This document shows, in pieces, positions 13,931 through 25,335 of a stretch of DNA of 64,000 bases (the stretch's first letter is position 1; each line of letters opens with the position of its first letter). This DNA is from Nemopilema nomurai (taxonomy: Eukaryota; Cnidaria; Scyphozoa; Rhizostomeae; Rhizostomatidae), in the NCBI GenBank assembly GCA_003864495.1, contig ML133420.1:2047238-2111237 (forward strand), read 5' to 3'. The notes under the pieces are model-generated. The model searched no databases. It had not been told where the DNA came from and saw only the letters and a list, made by a program, of their open reading frames with translations. A program made the translations under genes and the position numbers.

Positions 13931-14501
13931 TGCCGAAAAAGTATGCAATGATTATGTTTCCATTTCTTACTATTGTAAATTGTAGCTATTAGTGAAAACT
14001 CAAGGCCAGTATGTGTATAGAGCAGAGTTTTGAATGAATTGGAGGGCTTGCAGAAGTTTATTTCCAAATCAATCAAGATTACAACCAAGGCAGGATGGTC
14101 ACTTCTAATTGATTTTCTCTGCTCATTGTATATTTATTTATTGTTTATGATACTGTCCTATCTTTATTTAGTAGAAATTCAGTTTACGCTAATTTTCGAC
14201 AATGATTTTACTTCTAAATGAATTTCAAGGCAATCAGACTTTTGAGAGCTGGAAAATATTTGACACTTGTTTTCAAAAACAAGTCGTATCATTTTCCATT
14301 GCAGACCCATAGCCAGGTCTTCGCAGCTAGGGCGACAAAATTTCAAATTAAGTCAATTTTTAACAGGGGGTTAGGCTAAACAACAAAAAAGAATTTAAAA
14401 TACAGTCCAGCGAATCTGAAGCTTCTTTTAAACAAAACAAAGCATAGAATGGAGAAGGTTTTACTGTAATTGTAGCATCTGTAATTAGCAACAACTGTAA
14501 A

Positions 14502-14659
14502 CAGGCCCGTAGGAGCCGGGGGCTGGGGAGGCTGCAGTCCCTCCAATAATTGTTAAATTTTAGTTTGTTTCCTTTGTTGTTTGTTTAAATTTTAGTAACG
14601 GTGTACTGAATGAGAGAGATTGCAATGGGCAGCCCCCAAATTTTATTCCGACGGCCCTG
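14502..14659. mobile_element. Probable miniature DNA transposon relic (158 bp)
   Basis: The ends are imperfect inverted repeats: CAGGCCCGTAGGAG on the left and, read from the other strand, CAGGGCCGTCGGAA on the right. Both are followed inward by a GGGGGCTG motif. A CAGGG-type terminus resembles hAT-like elements. I could not see a clean 8-bp target duplication, so the call is tentative. Confidence 0.45.
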
Positions 14660-14998
14660 GTGAAGGTTGTATTTTTGTAAATAGTTGGTAGTTTGCATAA
14701 ATAATAGGGCAGTTACATTTTATTCGGCAGTTAATAATAGGGCAGCTTGCACTTAGCACAACTTATTTCCTTTCTTTCATAGCACTATATCTGTGAGGTA
14801 TTGATGAGTTATTTTTCAGATGAAAAGTTGCACTTTTAAGCATTGGTTACATAAAAGCCCAGACGTTATGAGTATTCAAAAAATTTCTTGGGGTGGCAAA
14901 CACCTGGCTCTAATTGCCTCCGGGGTGGCATGGGATCGCAATGGCTACGGGCCTGTCCCATTGAGCAATCAAAAGTATTTTGCATTTGTAATGTTTGC

Positions 14999-15203
14999 AA
15001 ATTTGAAACATTTCCCTTTGCAGTTTACAAAAATAAACTTCACTCTGCAAATGGTTACTGCGTGCAATTTCAGCAACCCCGTTTATCCCCCAGCTGTACG
15101 CTTTCCAAATTTGAAACATTTCCCTTTGCAGTTTACAAAAATAAACTTCACTCTGCAAATGGTTACTGCGTGCAATTTCAGCAACCCCGTTTATCCCCCA
15201 GCT
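14999..15203 (+). repeat. Perfect 97-bp tandem duplication upstream of BICDL1
   Basis: Bases 14999-15095 recur at 15107-15203 with no difference that I can see; an 11-base spacer makes the period 108. Each copy includes TTTGCAGTTTACAAAAATAA. The array ends about 500 bases before the BICDL1 start codon. Perfect identity points to a recent event or an assembly duplication. Confidence 0.95.
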
Positions 15204-15708
15204 TCCGGTTTCTGAAGCTGTACAAAATAAACTTTTACTTTCGAAAGTGAGACCAGTAATTTATGCAATATTTTGAAACATTCAGAATAATTTAAAGTCA
15301 ACTGTCGAGTACCAGGAAAACGAGGCAGGAACAGTTTTAACGTGAAATTCACAACATTATAAAGTGGTCAAGGAAAGAAGGTTCCTCGAATTATGCCTCG
15401 CCCCCGATGAAACGTCTCAGAAAGGTGTGCCAGTGATAGGTTGTTAGAGTGCAGCGCTACAGGACTGCTGAATCGCTTTCAGAAGGCTGTTTGCTATGTT
15501 GCAGGATGGCACGTGCGCGCTTACGTGTTGTATCGAGGTGTTAGTTTACAATTCTACATACAATTCCAGGTATATATTCTGATTTGAAGCAATCCCGACT
15601 CAGGGAAAACCCGATGGGAATCTTTTCCTTTGGTTGGTATTCAAATATCAAGCAGCGTTGGATGGTCTTGAAAGCTTCCCAAACGTGCTGGGGTGCTGTC
15701 TGCTTGAA

Positions 15709-18700
15709 ATGAACAATGAGCACTTGGTTTTGAGTGGCCTAGAAATGCTTGTTGAAGAGGATGACGAAGACACTGACATCTACATCCTTTTGGCGCGAAA
15801 AGAACGAGAGCTTCTCCTTGCTGCCGAGGCAGGCCAACTTTTACTTAAAAGAAACGAAGAATTGAAGGAGGGGTATGAGCGTTTGAATGCAGAGTTTGAG
15901 GAGAAAGTTGAGGTTTGTTTGCGCTTTGTGTTTATATAATTAGATAACCGATTTTATATTCAGTAGCTATTAAATTTTTTAATTGAATACGATTCAGCTT
16001 ACTGAATAGTTCTACCTGCAGTATGGCAAAAGAGGGTACTCTGTTAGTTGATAAATGGGTTAAAAAATTTGAAAAATCGATTGCACCCTAGTTTCGTAAG
16101 TCAAGTCAAAGCAAAGTTTAGTCCTCTTGCCAGTCTGTGGCATCAGCTTTGCACAATAATTTTGGACGTTCCATCCCAATGTGTTGAGCACCTTTTACCT
16201 AGTGTTCAGTATTTTAAGAAGAAAAAACTTTTTGAAAGCATATTGAGAAATATTTTTAGCTTTGTGTTTAATCTACTTTTTATCTTGTAAACTCTGAAAA
16301 TGCTTCAAGATGTTTGAAAATATTTTTTGTTTTATTGAATTGTGGGTTATCATATCCATGTAGCATTGTCTGTTTTTCTGTTGTATTATATGCCTGCATT
16401 GTTTCTAATTCTTAACCTAGGCATATGAACATGAAATATGTAAGATGAAGAGGTATTTCATACAAAGAGAAAATGGTTACCAAGAGCAGATTCATTGTTT
16501 GTCAATTGACAAGGAAATGCTTATGACTAAACTCAGTGCAACTGAAAGAGTGTCGGTACAGCGAAGATCAATAAGCAGTGAAAATCTTGAGAATCTAGCT
16601 AAGCAGAATGATGCTTTGAAATGGGAATTAGACATGGTAGGTAGACAAGGAATTTGATTGGGCATAAGTTGGTCATGGCTGTTTATTTAAAAATGGTCTA
16701 CCTGTTATGAGATCAATAATGCACCTGTCTTCATAATAAATGATGCTCCTATCTTCATAACATGTATAGATAAAGCCTTTTTCTTTCTCGTAGAATTCAC
16801 TTTTTCAACAATATTTAGTTTTTGCTAAATTTTATACTATGTTTTGGCAGAGACATTGCTCAGTTGTATCTCTTTTAAAGCCATACCTTTTATAGCCAGC
16901 AAGCGTTGCTTTTAATTCAATCTTACTTCTGCTTTTGCTCTTATGAACGCCAGTTATTTGAACTTTGGATTGGGTGTTTTGGCCTTGTCTTAATTGTAGA
17001 AGATTGGAGCTAGGGCCTTACAGTTATATGTTTAAAGTCTCTCAGTCAATATTATTGTAAAGATTAGTTAAGAGGTTTTTGGCATAATCTGTATTTTTCA
17101 AGCAATTGAATAATAAGGGGATTGGCATAATCTGTATTTTTCAAACAATTGAATTATAAGATGATTCACAAATAATAATGTTTATAAAAATATCATTCAT
17201 TTTTATTTGACATGGAAAACCAAATAATTAAATTATTTTGATCAACTATAGTTTGCCTAATATTGCAAAAAAGTAAAAAGGACAAGTAATAATATGTAAT
17301 TAGGTCTGTTCTGTTTTGCTATCTATCATTTTGTCAGTACCTCTATAGACACATTTTCTTGCAATGTGAATAATGTGTAAAAAGTCATAGAAGCACAAGT
17401 AGTCATAAATACCTATTTAGGGTGTTCCCTGTTGCACAAGACATATTTTTTTAATTGAAAGGCTACAAACGTATTTTTGGATCTCCCTATTCCTGCTATC
17501 TTGTGCCTATAGTTGACTTTATAACTTTTTTTGCCCTTGTCCCAGCACCACATAAGATGATTTAGTTGTCATTTGTGCAATAATTATGCATTGCCAAGTA
17601 CTTACATTACATACATACACACACATACATACACACATACAGTGTTCTTTCCAAAGAAAAGCTACTGCGTTTTGGCTTCTTAATCCCTGCATTTTCAAAA
17701 CAACTCTCCATCAATCTGTCTGCCAATTAATTAACGTCGCTTCGTGATTAAAGCTGATTAGTGAACAAACCTATTCAAAGCGTTTTGTAGCAAATAATCG
17801 TGACCACTTTTCATTTCCTCAAGCCATGGATTATTAATGAGATGAAGCAGACTTTATACAACAGGTATATTTTATCTGCAGCCTGTTTTATATGCGGCGG
17901 TGTTTGCGTCGAGAAGATGACAATGTCTATCGGCCGTCATTGCATCGTTTGATCGCTACATTGAACCGGATTTATGAATTTATCAAGCTAGCATGTCCAG
18001 TGTTGGTGGGGACTCGAATTTTTTCAAAAGCAGTAAATTTCCAGGTATTTTAGCCCAGTGCGTTATCATCGACTGTTTTGCTAAGCTGCTTTGTCTTTGC
18101 ATTTCATTTAGGCCAGTTGTAAAAACAAAGAACTTTCTCTTCAAGTGCAAACCTTGAAACGTAGAATTGAAGGGCGGTCGATGTCATCTGGCCATTATTC
18201 GGAAGACCTCGGTTATCTGGAAATCAAGATGGTGAATGAACAGGTAAGGAACCTGTTTTTACTCGTTGCCTACACGTCATTTGGAAAATAGAGTCATCAA
18301 TGTAAAGGGAAACCGTCCTTATCTATACAACTGCTAGTTAACGATACTGGAAAATCAACCTTAGGACCAAGGCTCACACATTCACTTTACATGCATTCGT
18401 TTTTCACACTTTGTTGGTGCTTTTCACAACATCGCTTGTTTGGTGTGTATAGATGCCAGCTTGACTCCGCTTTTATTGCATAACTAATTAGTTTGATTAA
18501 CCAACATAATTAAGACGTAAGAGGATGCTTTAAAGGTAAACAAAATGTCAGTTATGCTTTGCCGTTGCAAGTGGGAATGTTTTAGGCCATGTTTTATGTC
18601 TATAATCTAGGCCATGTTTGTTTGAAGCGAAAATATCATGATCGCTAGAAAACACCCAAAACATTTAGCACTTCAAATTTATGCGGATATATTATGATTT

Positions 18701-21700
18701 ATATTTATATTTATTTATATTTATTATAACCATTTACTTGAAAGAAAAAGTTAACGTACTGCGCTTTCTTTCATATAGTAAAAATTAATCTGTTTTCACT
18801 GTTTATTTCTTTTTACAGCAATCAGCGTATATAATTATTTTGATCGTTAGTTTCCTTATCGTCCGTTCCTCACCCATCGTCTTCCTTTTTCAATACAGGT
18901 CAGAAAACTACAAAGTGAAAACAGAACTTTGGGTGAAGCACTTGAAGATCTGGCCTCTGAGAAACTTTCTTTCATGGAAGATGCTGAAAAGTCGAAAGAG
19001 AAGATTACAGTTTTAGAACAAAAGGCGAAGCACCTTGAGCAACAGGTTAGTGAAATGATCTTTATAGATTGACAATAAGTTTTATCTTATAAGTAGTCTT
19101 TATCAGCTGGCAATCTGTTTAAGAAACATTTCTTTGCAACAATACTAGTTACCTGGCAATTTTTCATAAAACAAATCTAAATGCTAAGAGTTAATAAATG
19201 CCAAGTCTATACATTTTCCACCGTAAGTAAATATTATTTTAAATTTTTGTTGATAAAAAAAAGATGTTTTCTCTTTTTGTTACCTTTCTTCCTAATGATG
19301 GAGCCCTTTGATTTACAGTCAGTTTGCGTTTCCTTTAAATGTATCTAAATCTTGATGATGAATCCTTATAATGTCTGTACTGGTCTCTGCAATTATTGTT
19401 TAAATTGAAAAAGTGGTTTATCAAGTGTAGTTAATGTTAAACGCGATAAATGATTTATGAAGAAGTCTTCAAGTTAAGTTTCAAAATGATACATTCAATT
19501 TACGCTTGAATAATGAGGATGAAGAATGAGGATTTTGAAGCTTTCGACGGTTTCACAGCCGATACGTTTTTAATATTTCAGCGTTGTTATATTGAATCTG
19601 GCGCCAGGATAATAGTTGTTATTTATTGATAAAATCGTATTGCTTGAAAATTATTGAAAATTTGCAATATCTAAAATCATTATTGTTAGAAATTCGGAAA
19701 GTGTTGATTTAAATGTTTATCTTTCTGTTTTGGTAATCTTCTAGTTTGTAAAACTTTTCACAAACAATATATCAATCATTATATAACAACAGTTATCATT
19801 GTTAACTCTCTTATTCTCTCTGCGTCTAGATTTTGATAGCCAAGAGTGAACTGGACGAATCAAAGTCTTCGAATTTGCTTCTCAAGGAACAACTCGAAGA
19901 CTACATTATTCAGGCAAGTTGAAGTTGTGATGTATTTGCCTTGGTCATTCTGGCTAAAGAGTTCTTAAGATGTAAAATTGAATAGTACTGCTTATCTCCA
20001 CAATTATTGGCCTTTAAAAACAGAATTGTGCAATTCAATGTTCATAAAGCAGGCACAAATATCTGGTGGCTTTATCTATATATGCCTTTTCACTTTTTTC
20101 TTGTCATCATCTTGGTTAAATCTCATGAATGCAATTTCTTTTGCACGCCTCGTTGAAGAATCAATTTTGAGCCGAATCAAATTTTAGCGATTTATAAAAC
20201 CATACGCCCTTTTTGAATCCTTTAGTCGTGCCAAATTAATGCAAGAATTAAACTTCGTTTTCGTTTCGTTTTGGATTCGTTTTGTTAGAATTAAAATATT
20301 GGCAAATATTTGTTGATTGTTGAAATGAAAGAGTATGATTGCAGCCTCTTAATTGTCTAGTAGCATTTTTTGCAAAGAAGATGTCTTTATTTGTTTAATT
20401 GTTTATGTTTTGCATTTGCTTCTAGCCTACGACAGCTATGCCTGTAATCTCTAGAAACTAAGAACAGGACAAGGTTTCTAAGAATTCTTTGGCGATTACT
20501 TCGATGTCACCTTTCTCCCTAGCTTAGATCAGTCATTAGGTGTGAGACAGCTTCTAGATATGGAAAAAAATTCGATGCTAATATCTAACTGGCACATTTG
20601 ATCACTTGACTAACAAGTTAAATACTTGTCATTACCACAGGCTTCCAAAACAAGTTTTACAGCCAGCAACTCGCTACTAAATGAATTGGAGACAAGCATT
20701 CACGACGAGAGTGATAAAATGTTGGTTGATAGAAAAATAGATGAAGACGACTTTGTGCCAAAATTCATGTCCAGTCCTGATCGGTTAAAGAATGGAAAAG
20801 TGCCATTATGGGAGCATGGTGATCGGGTAAGGGGGGACTGTTTTTGATGTGCTTTTTGGTTTGGATGCGCCTCAGAACATTATAGAACGTAGATTCATCG
20901 TTGGTATAAAACTCAGTCTATTTGATTTGTATTAATATTTAATCTACGTGAGGTTTGAGTTCTGAATTTGACTCGCCTTCCGATCATTAATTTTTGGATT
21001 TTTTTTGAACGAGAAAACCTCGAGGTTTTCAAGTAAAAGCTGTTGATTTCTTGGGAAAGTTTTATTTTTGAATGTACTTCAAATTACTGTTTTCGTTTAA
21101 CTTGAGAAGCGATTGATTGATCAATTTATTGTTTGGGTCTTGACTGATTTTATGAAACTTGGGATTTTCTATCTGAGATTTTGTGTTTAATTATACAGGA
21201 TAAAGACTCTTCAATAATGGATCATCGTTTTTTGAAGAATCCCTCTCAAGATGATTTACAAACAACTGACTCCCTGGAGAGGCAGGTAAAATGCCATCTT
21301 TGTTTATTAAAGTAACTGTCTATTTCTGAAAAAATGATATTCTAAGAATTCATTTATTGGAACAAAATAAAGTTTGGTCTGTAAGGCATAATTTTTTCAT
21401 TAACTTGTCCTATGTGGGAAAGTTTTCTGCACCTGAAAAATTTTTCCAAGAGGTTTGCCTAGTCTTGGATTGGAATTAGAAGTTCACTTTCTAGTACGAT
21501 TAACTTTTCAATTTCTTTAACTGTCCGATCAGTTTGCATGCTCTTACATAGATGTCCAGAAAATTTCACAAATACAATTAATGAAAGGGGAAATCGGCTT
21601 ACCAGCGATTAGACTTAGGCCTAAAATTTGTGCTTTTAGCTATTGGCGAACACCCAGCTTGTTTCAGTATATGAGAAATGAAAACGCACTAAACGGAAAT

Positions 21701-24338
21701 GGGTCTGTGAAAGTATAATCCGTCAATTCTGCATACTTACAAATGCTGATTGTATTGCATTAGATTTATATTTCGGTGTGGTTTTAAAGGAGCCTTTTTT
21801 GCAGATCGAAGAGCTTAATAAAAGGCTGAATGAGTCAACAAGGAGCTATGAACAGCTTTGTAAGAAATACACGGCCAGTGTTGGGCAGTTGAGGAATGCA
21901 GAGACTAAAATTAGCGACATGGAACAAGAGGTAAACTGATTTGATCTCATCCTGACATCTGAATGTAAGTTAGCGATAACTTCATTGATTGCCATAGGGC
22001 AATGCAGCGCATTATTTACCAGCAATTAGTATGATTGGTTAATACCACCCATTTGATTGGTCACAGTGAATCTGTCAGTGACCAATGGAATTTCTTGCTT
22101 GACTCAGTACTAACCAATCAGAATTTTCGTAAAGCGTATTGCAGGCTTGCTAAGTAATTTCATTGGATGCCTGTCTCGTTGGTATCTGATCTAGTTTCCA
22201 AGACAGCTTTTATATATGCATAGAACAGCACTTTTATTGTCAGATGACACTTAAAGATGTTTACATAGACTAGTTGAAGGCTCTTTTTTCCCAAGAAGAC
22301 GTGGGTGCCAGCTTTCCCTTCTAATCCGAGCTCAATACGTCCATTTAAAGAGACAGCTGTTTCGTTTCAATACCTGGTTTATTGATAGCTGTCCACTTTT
22401 CCAGTTACATGGTCTTCATAAGTAAAAACGGGTTTTCTTGGCAACTATCAATTGAGATGTATTGACAAACGTTTTAGTCTTTTATGGCTTGGCGAAAAGT
22501 GATTTACCAAAACTGATTCTTAATACAGGAAACGATTATTAAAGTATGAAAAGAAAGTAGGAAAGATGAAACCCCAAGTTATGTTCTGTAGTGATGTTAA
22601 TCATAGTCGTAAAGGCAAGACAGCTATTATCAAAGATTTATTTTTTAGGTAAATTATTATCAAAGAGAGCTTGATATGTACAAAAAGGAGAGGGAAATAA
22701 TCATGAATGAAGGTTCTATTGAAACGGCCTTAGCAATCTCGTTAGAGGAGAGACGCGAAGCGTACAAAGGGTGAGTTTGACGTCAGAGATTGTTAACGGT
22801 TTTGATTGCTAAGCTGCATATTATATTTATTTCGAACAGAAGTTTTAGTTTTCAAAAGTGGCTTGTCTTGTCATTTTAATGAAAACTCGGGTTAGATTTT
22901 ATCTGGTAATGTAATGATGCCAAATTGGTCAAAATGGCTTAGCATTAGTATTTTTATTTAGCGATGACTATAATGGTAGAAGCAAATCAATATGTGTTAT
23001 TAGCTTATTTAAAAGTTCTCATCAGGAAGCATAAATGAATCTAAAATCATAGGAAAATAGTGACTATAAAGAAACTAGGAATTAGAATTGGCTGGACAAG
23101 ATATATTGAGCAAGCCATGAACTGCTCTTGAATGTCTGTATGATCCACTGTTCTTTGTCAATACGTTGTTGATCTTTGTCTTGCTTTGAGCAGTTGCAGC
23201 TTTTCAAGATGTAATCACATTATCTTAAGTCAGAATCTCGCATATTCGTGTTGGGATATTCTCGTAAAGGCCAAACAGATTCTGCGTGACAAAACCCATT
23301 TGTTGCAGCTTACAACAAACAACGTGATTAGTTATATCACGAGACATCATTAAATTTGCTGTTTTTTTAAAAACCTTTGTTTCGAAAGTTCTGTGTCTGT
23401 TTGCGGGTCACTTTGCACTTGGCTTTCCTAAAGCAAAATTGATGGGCCTATGTCTAAGCCATATAATGGAATTCAAATGTTGTCGCCTTTTGATATAAAC
23501 GTTAGAGGTTTAGTTTGGATAATAATTCGCATCTCGTCTTATTAAGTCTGAACACCGTCTGCTACAATGTACATTCAATAAAGCCATTATTTTAATTTCT
23601 GTTTTGGATCATTGCAGAGAGAACGAGGCCTTACGCCAGCTCGAGCAAGCGAAATCCGACATGGTCAAGTTGAACAATCAGCTCCTCGAGGCCGTGCAGC
23701 AGAAATTAGAATTGTCAGAGCAGCTTGAAATGTGGCAGGTACCCCGTCTTTTCCTTTAACGTCATTCGTAACCCGTTGGCAATTTACTAGAATCAGGGGT
23801 GAAAAGCGATAAAGAAAATTATGTTACAGTCCTAGCAGTTTAATTTTAATTGGCAAGAATTTTGGTCTCGGTATTCTAGCTGTCATTCTAGCAAATCTTT
23901 TGTTTTTTCAAGAATGTTACAGATTATTTTTCGTCTTTCTTAGTTTTTCGAATATTTTTTGAATATATATTCCGCGTATAATCTATTTCTTTTCTCTTTT
24001 GGCCTATATACATCATCTTAGAAATTGATATTACGTCCGTTTTAACTGTTTCTTCTTTACAGAAAAGGACGTCTTTCTCTTACATACAATGTTCGCTTTC
24101 CATATAAACTATTAATTAAGTCTTTAATGGTGTCATTTTGTGCTTTTTTAAATCTTCGCGGTCATTCAAATCCAGTATGTTTCTATAATTGTATACGTTT
24201 GATGCCTAGGTCGACATGGCCTCCCTTATTGAAAAGCAGCTTAATAAGTCGCAAGGAAAACACGACAGCAAGGCCTACAAGAAGTCAAAGTTATTCTCCA
24301 GCAGGTGGTCCTGGTCATCTGCCACAAAAGCGAATTAG
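15709..24338 (+). CDS. BICDL1: BICD family-like cargo adaptor 1 (BICDL1/BICDR-1), 11 coding exons, complete
   Basis: BICDL proteins are coiled-coil adaptors that link Rab6 vesicles to dynein/dynactin and kinesin-3 (family knowledge). Exons: 15709-15912, 16421-16636, 18112-18243, 18899-19045, 19830-19913, 20641-20826, 21199-21285, 21805-21930, 22649-22770, 23618-23738, 24210-24338; 517 aa, close to human BICDL1 and BICDL2 (about 570 and 510). Residues about 30-50 form the CC1-box dynein-binding segment (RKERELLLAAEAGQLLLKRN). Heptad-rich coiled coil follows. TASNSLLNELETSIHDE matches the family's conserved middle motif. The C-terminal block LNNQLLEAVQQKLELSEQL then EMWQVDM is the best family match, and the tail KLFSS parallels the human KRLFSF end. 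All phases agree. The intron after 19913 needs a GC donor. The ATG at 15709 is the first in its open frame (stop at 15580); an upstream coding exon remains possible. Confidence 0.93.
17079..17160 (+). repeat. 39-bp direct duplication in a BICDL1 intron
   Basis: TTGGCATAATCTGTATTTTT and the bases after it occur at 17079-17117 and again at 17122-17160, with two substitutions. It lies in the intron 16637-18111. Confidence 0.85.
17606..17640. repeat. (ACAT)n/(AC)n microsatellite
   Basis: A short run of ACATACATACACACACATAC type in the second BICDL1 intron. Confidence 0.85.
19914..20640 (+). other. GC-AG intron of BICDL1
   Basis: The donor reads CAG|GCAAGT, a textbook GC donor, and the acceptor reads ACCACAG. 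The nearest GT (GCAA|GTTGAA) would leave phase 1, while the next exon needs phase 0. Frame therefore forces the GC donor. The other introns of this gene use GT. Confidence 0.85.
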
Positions 24339-25329
24339 GGTTATGTAATTATATATTCAAATTGAGGCCAATGCCTTGCGGAGCCTCAGGTACTGTAGAA
24401 TATTCTTGTTTAGAATTATCCAAATAGAATTGTTTGTATCGATGAGATTAAGGGGAATCGAAAATTTACAGTGATTGCGTGATTGTGATTAGTGATCATA
24501 TTCCATTGTACATAGAATGTTGATTAATGGAATTCGCCGAAGAACCCTTGACGGGGAGGCCATGACTACTGATATGTTGAAGATGTTTTACTAGGTATCT
24601 TGGCTCGAATATGCTTTGCCTACATATGAAATGGGCTCATTTTGTTCACTCATTTTCAGTCTTTAAAAGGGCAATGTCGCCATAGTCTACTGAATTTAGA
24701 ATCTAAAACTGTGCTGTAAAACCCGAAATGTGTATTCTGGGCTATTCTAAGAAAGCTCTCTATAACTGAGATTAGATTGAAGTATTTGTTTTGCTTTGTA
24801 TACCTAAAATATTTATCATAAATTTTGCCAAATTCTGCAAGCGCGATTTTCTTGAGGAAAGCAAGCTGACACTTTCTAAAGTACCAGATAACATTTTGTG
24901 TTTAATTGTTTTCCAAATAATTTCAAGATACTCAAAATGAATTTCTTGAATTTTTAGCTCTTCCAAAACTTCTTCAAATCATCTCATCAGGTGCTCCTCC
25001 CCCTAGGATGCCTAAAACCACTAGTTGTATATATTTGGAATATCGGAGCTGCTGTTCCGATTAATATAAATCTTTATTTATTAAACAGATATCATTTTCT
25101 ATAGATGTCTTAAAGATAGATACTTGCTATAAGTGCTGTTCATTTCATGATTATTCTTTTCAGAAATTTGATTTTTGAGGGTAATTTTTTCAGGCTAGTT
25201 TAGATTTATTTAGTTTCATTTAATGTTAAAAAGCAATTTCTATCAATTCATTTGAAAGTACATGCAAGAGCAAATATGCACGTATTTGCGAAAAATTGGA
25301 TATGTAAGACATTTTTACACCCCAATGTC

Positions 25330-25335
25330 AATAAA
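25330..25335 (+). terminator. Candidate poly(A) signal for BICDL1
   Basis: This is an exact AATAAA about 1 kb after the BICDL1 stop. I noticed no closer exact match. Use of the site is inferred from position only. Confidence 0.3.

Larger units (their letters stand above)
11153..15708. other. Spacer between divergent RNF10 and BICDL1 genes
   Basis: This 4.5-kb stretch contains the 5' sides of both genes, which are transcribed away from each other. I see no protein exon here. Structured items inside it are listed separately: a hairpin, repeat copy B, a probable DNA-element relic and a 97-bp tandem duplication. No TATA box is convincing for either gene. Confidence 0.6.

Noticed and set aside
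14820..15250. Two overlapping plus frames of 131 and 120 codons with internal repeats
   Set aside because: Their length comes from the 97-bp tandem duplication; 108-bp spacing keeps the frame. No domain seen.
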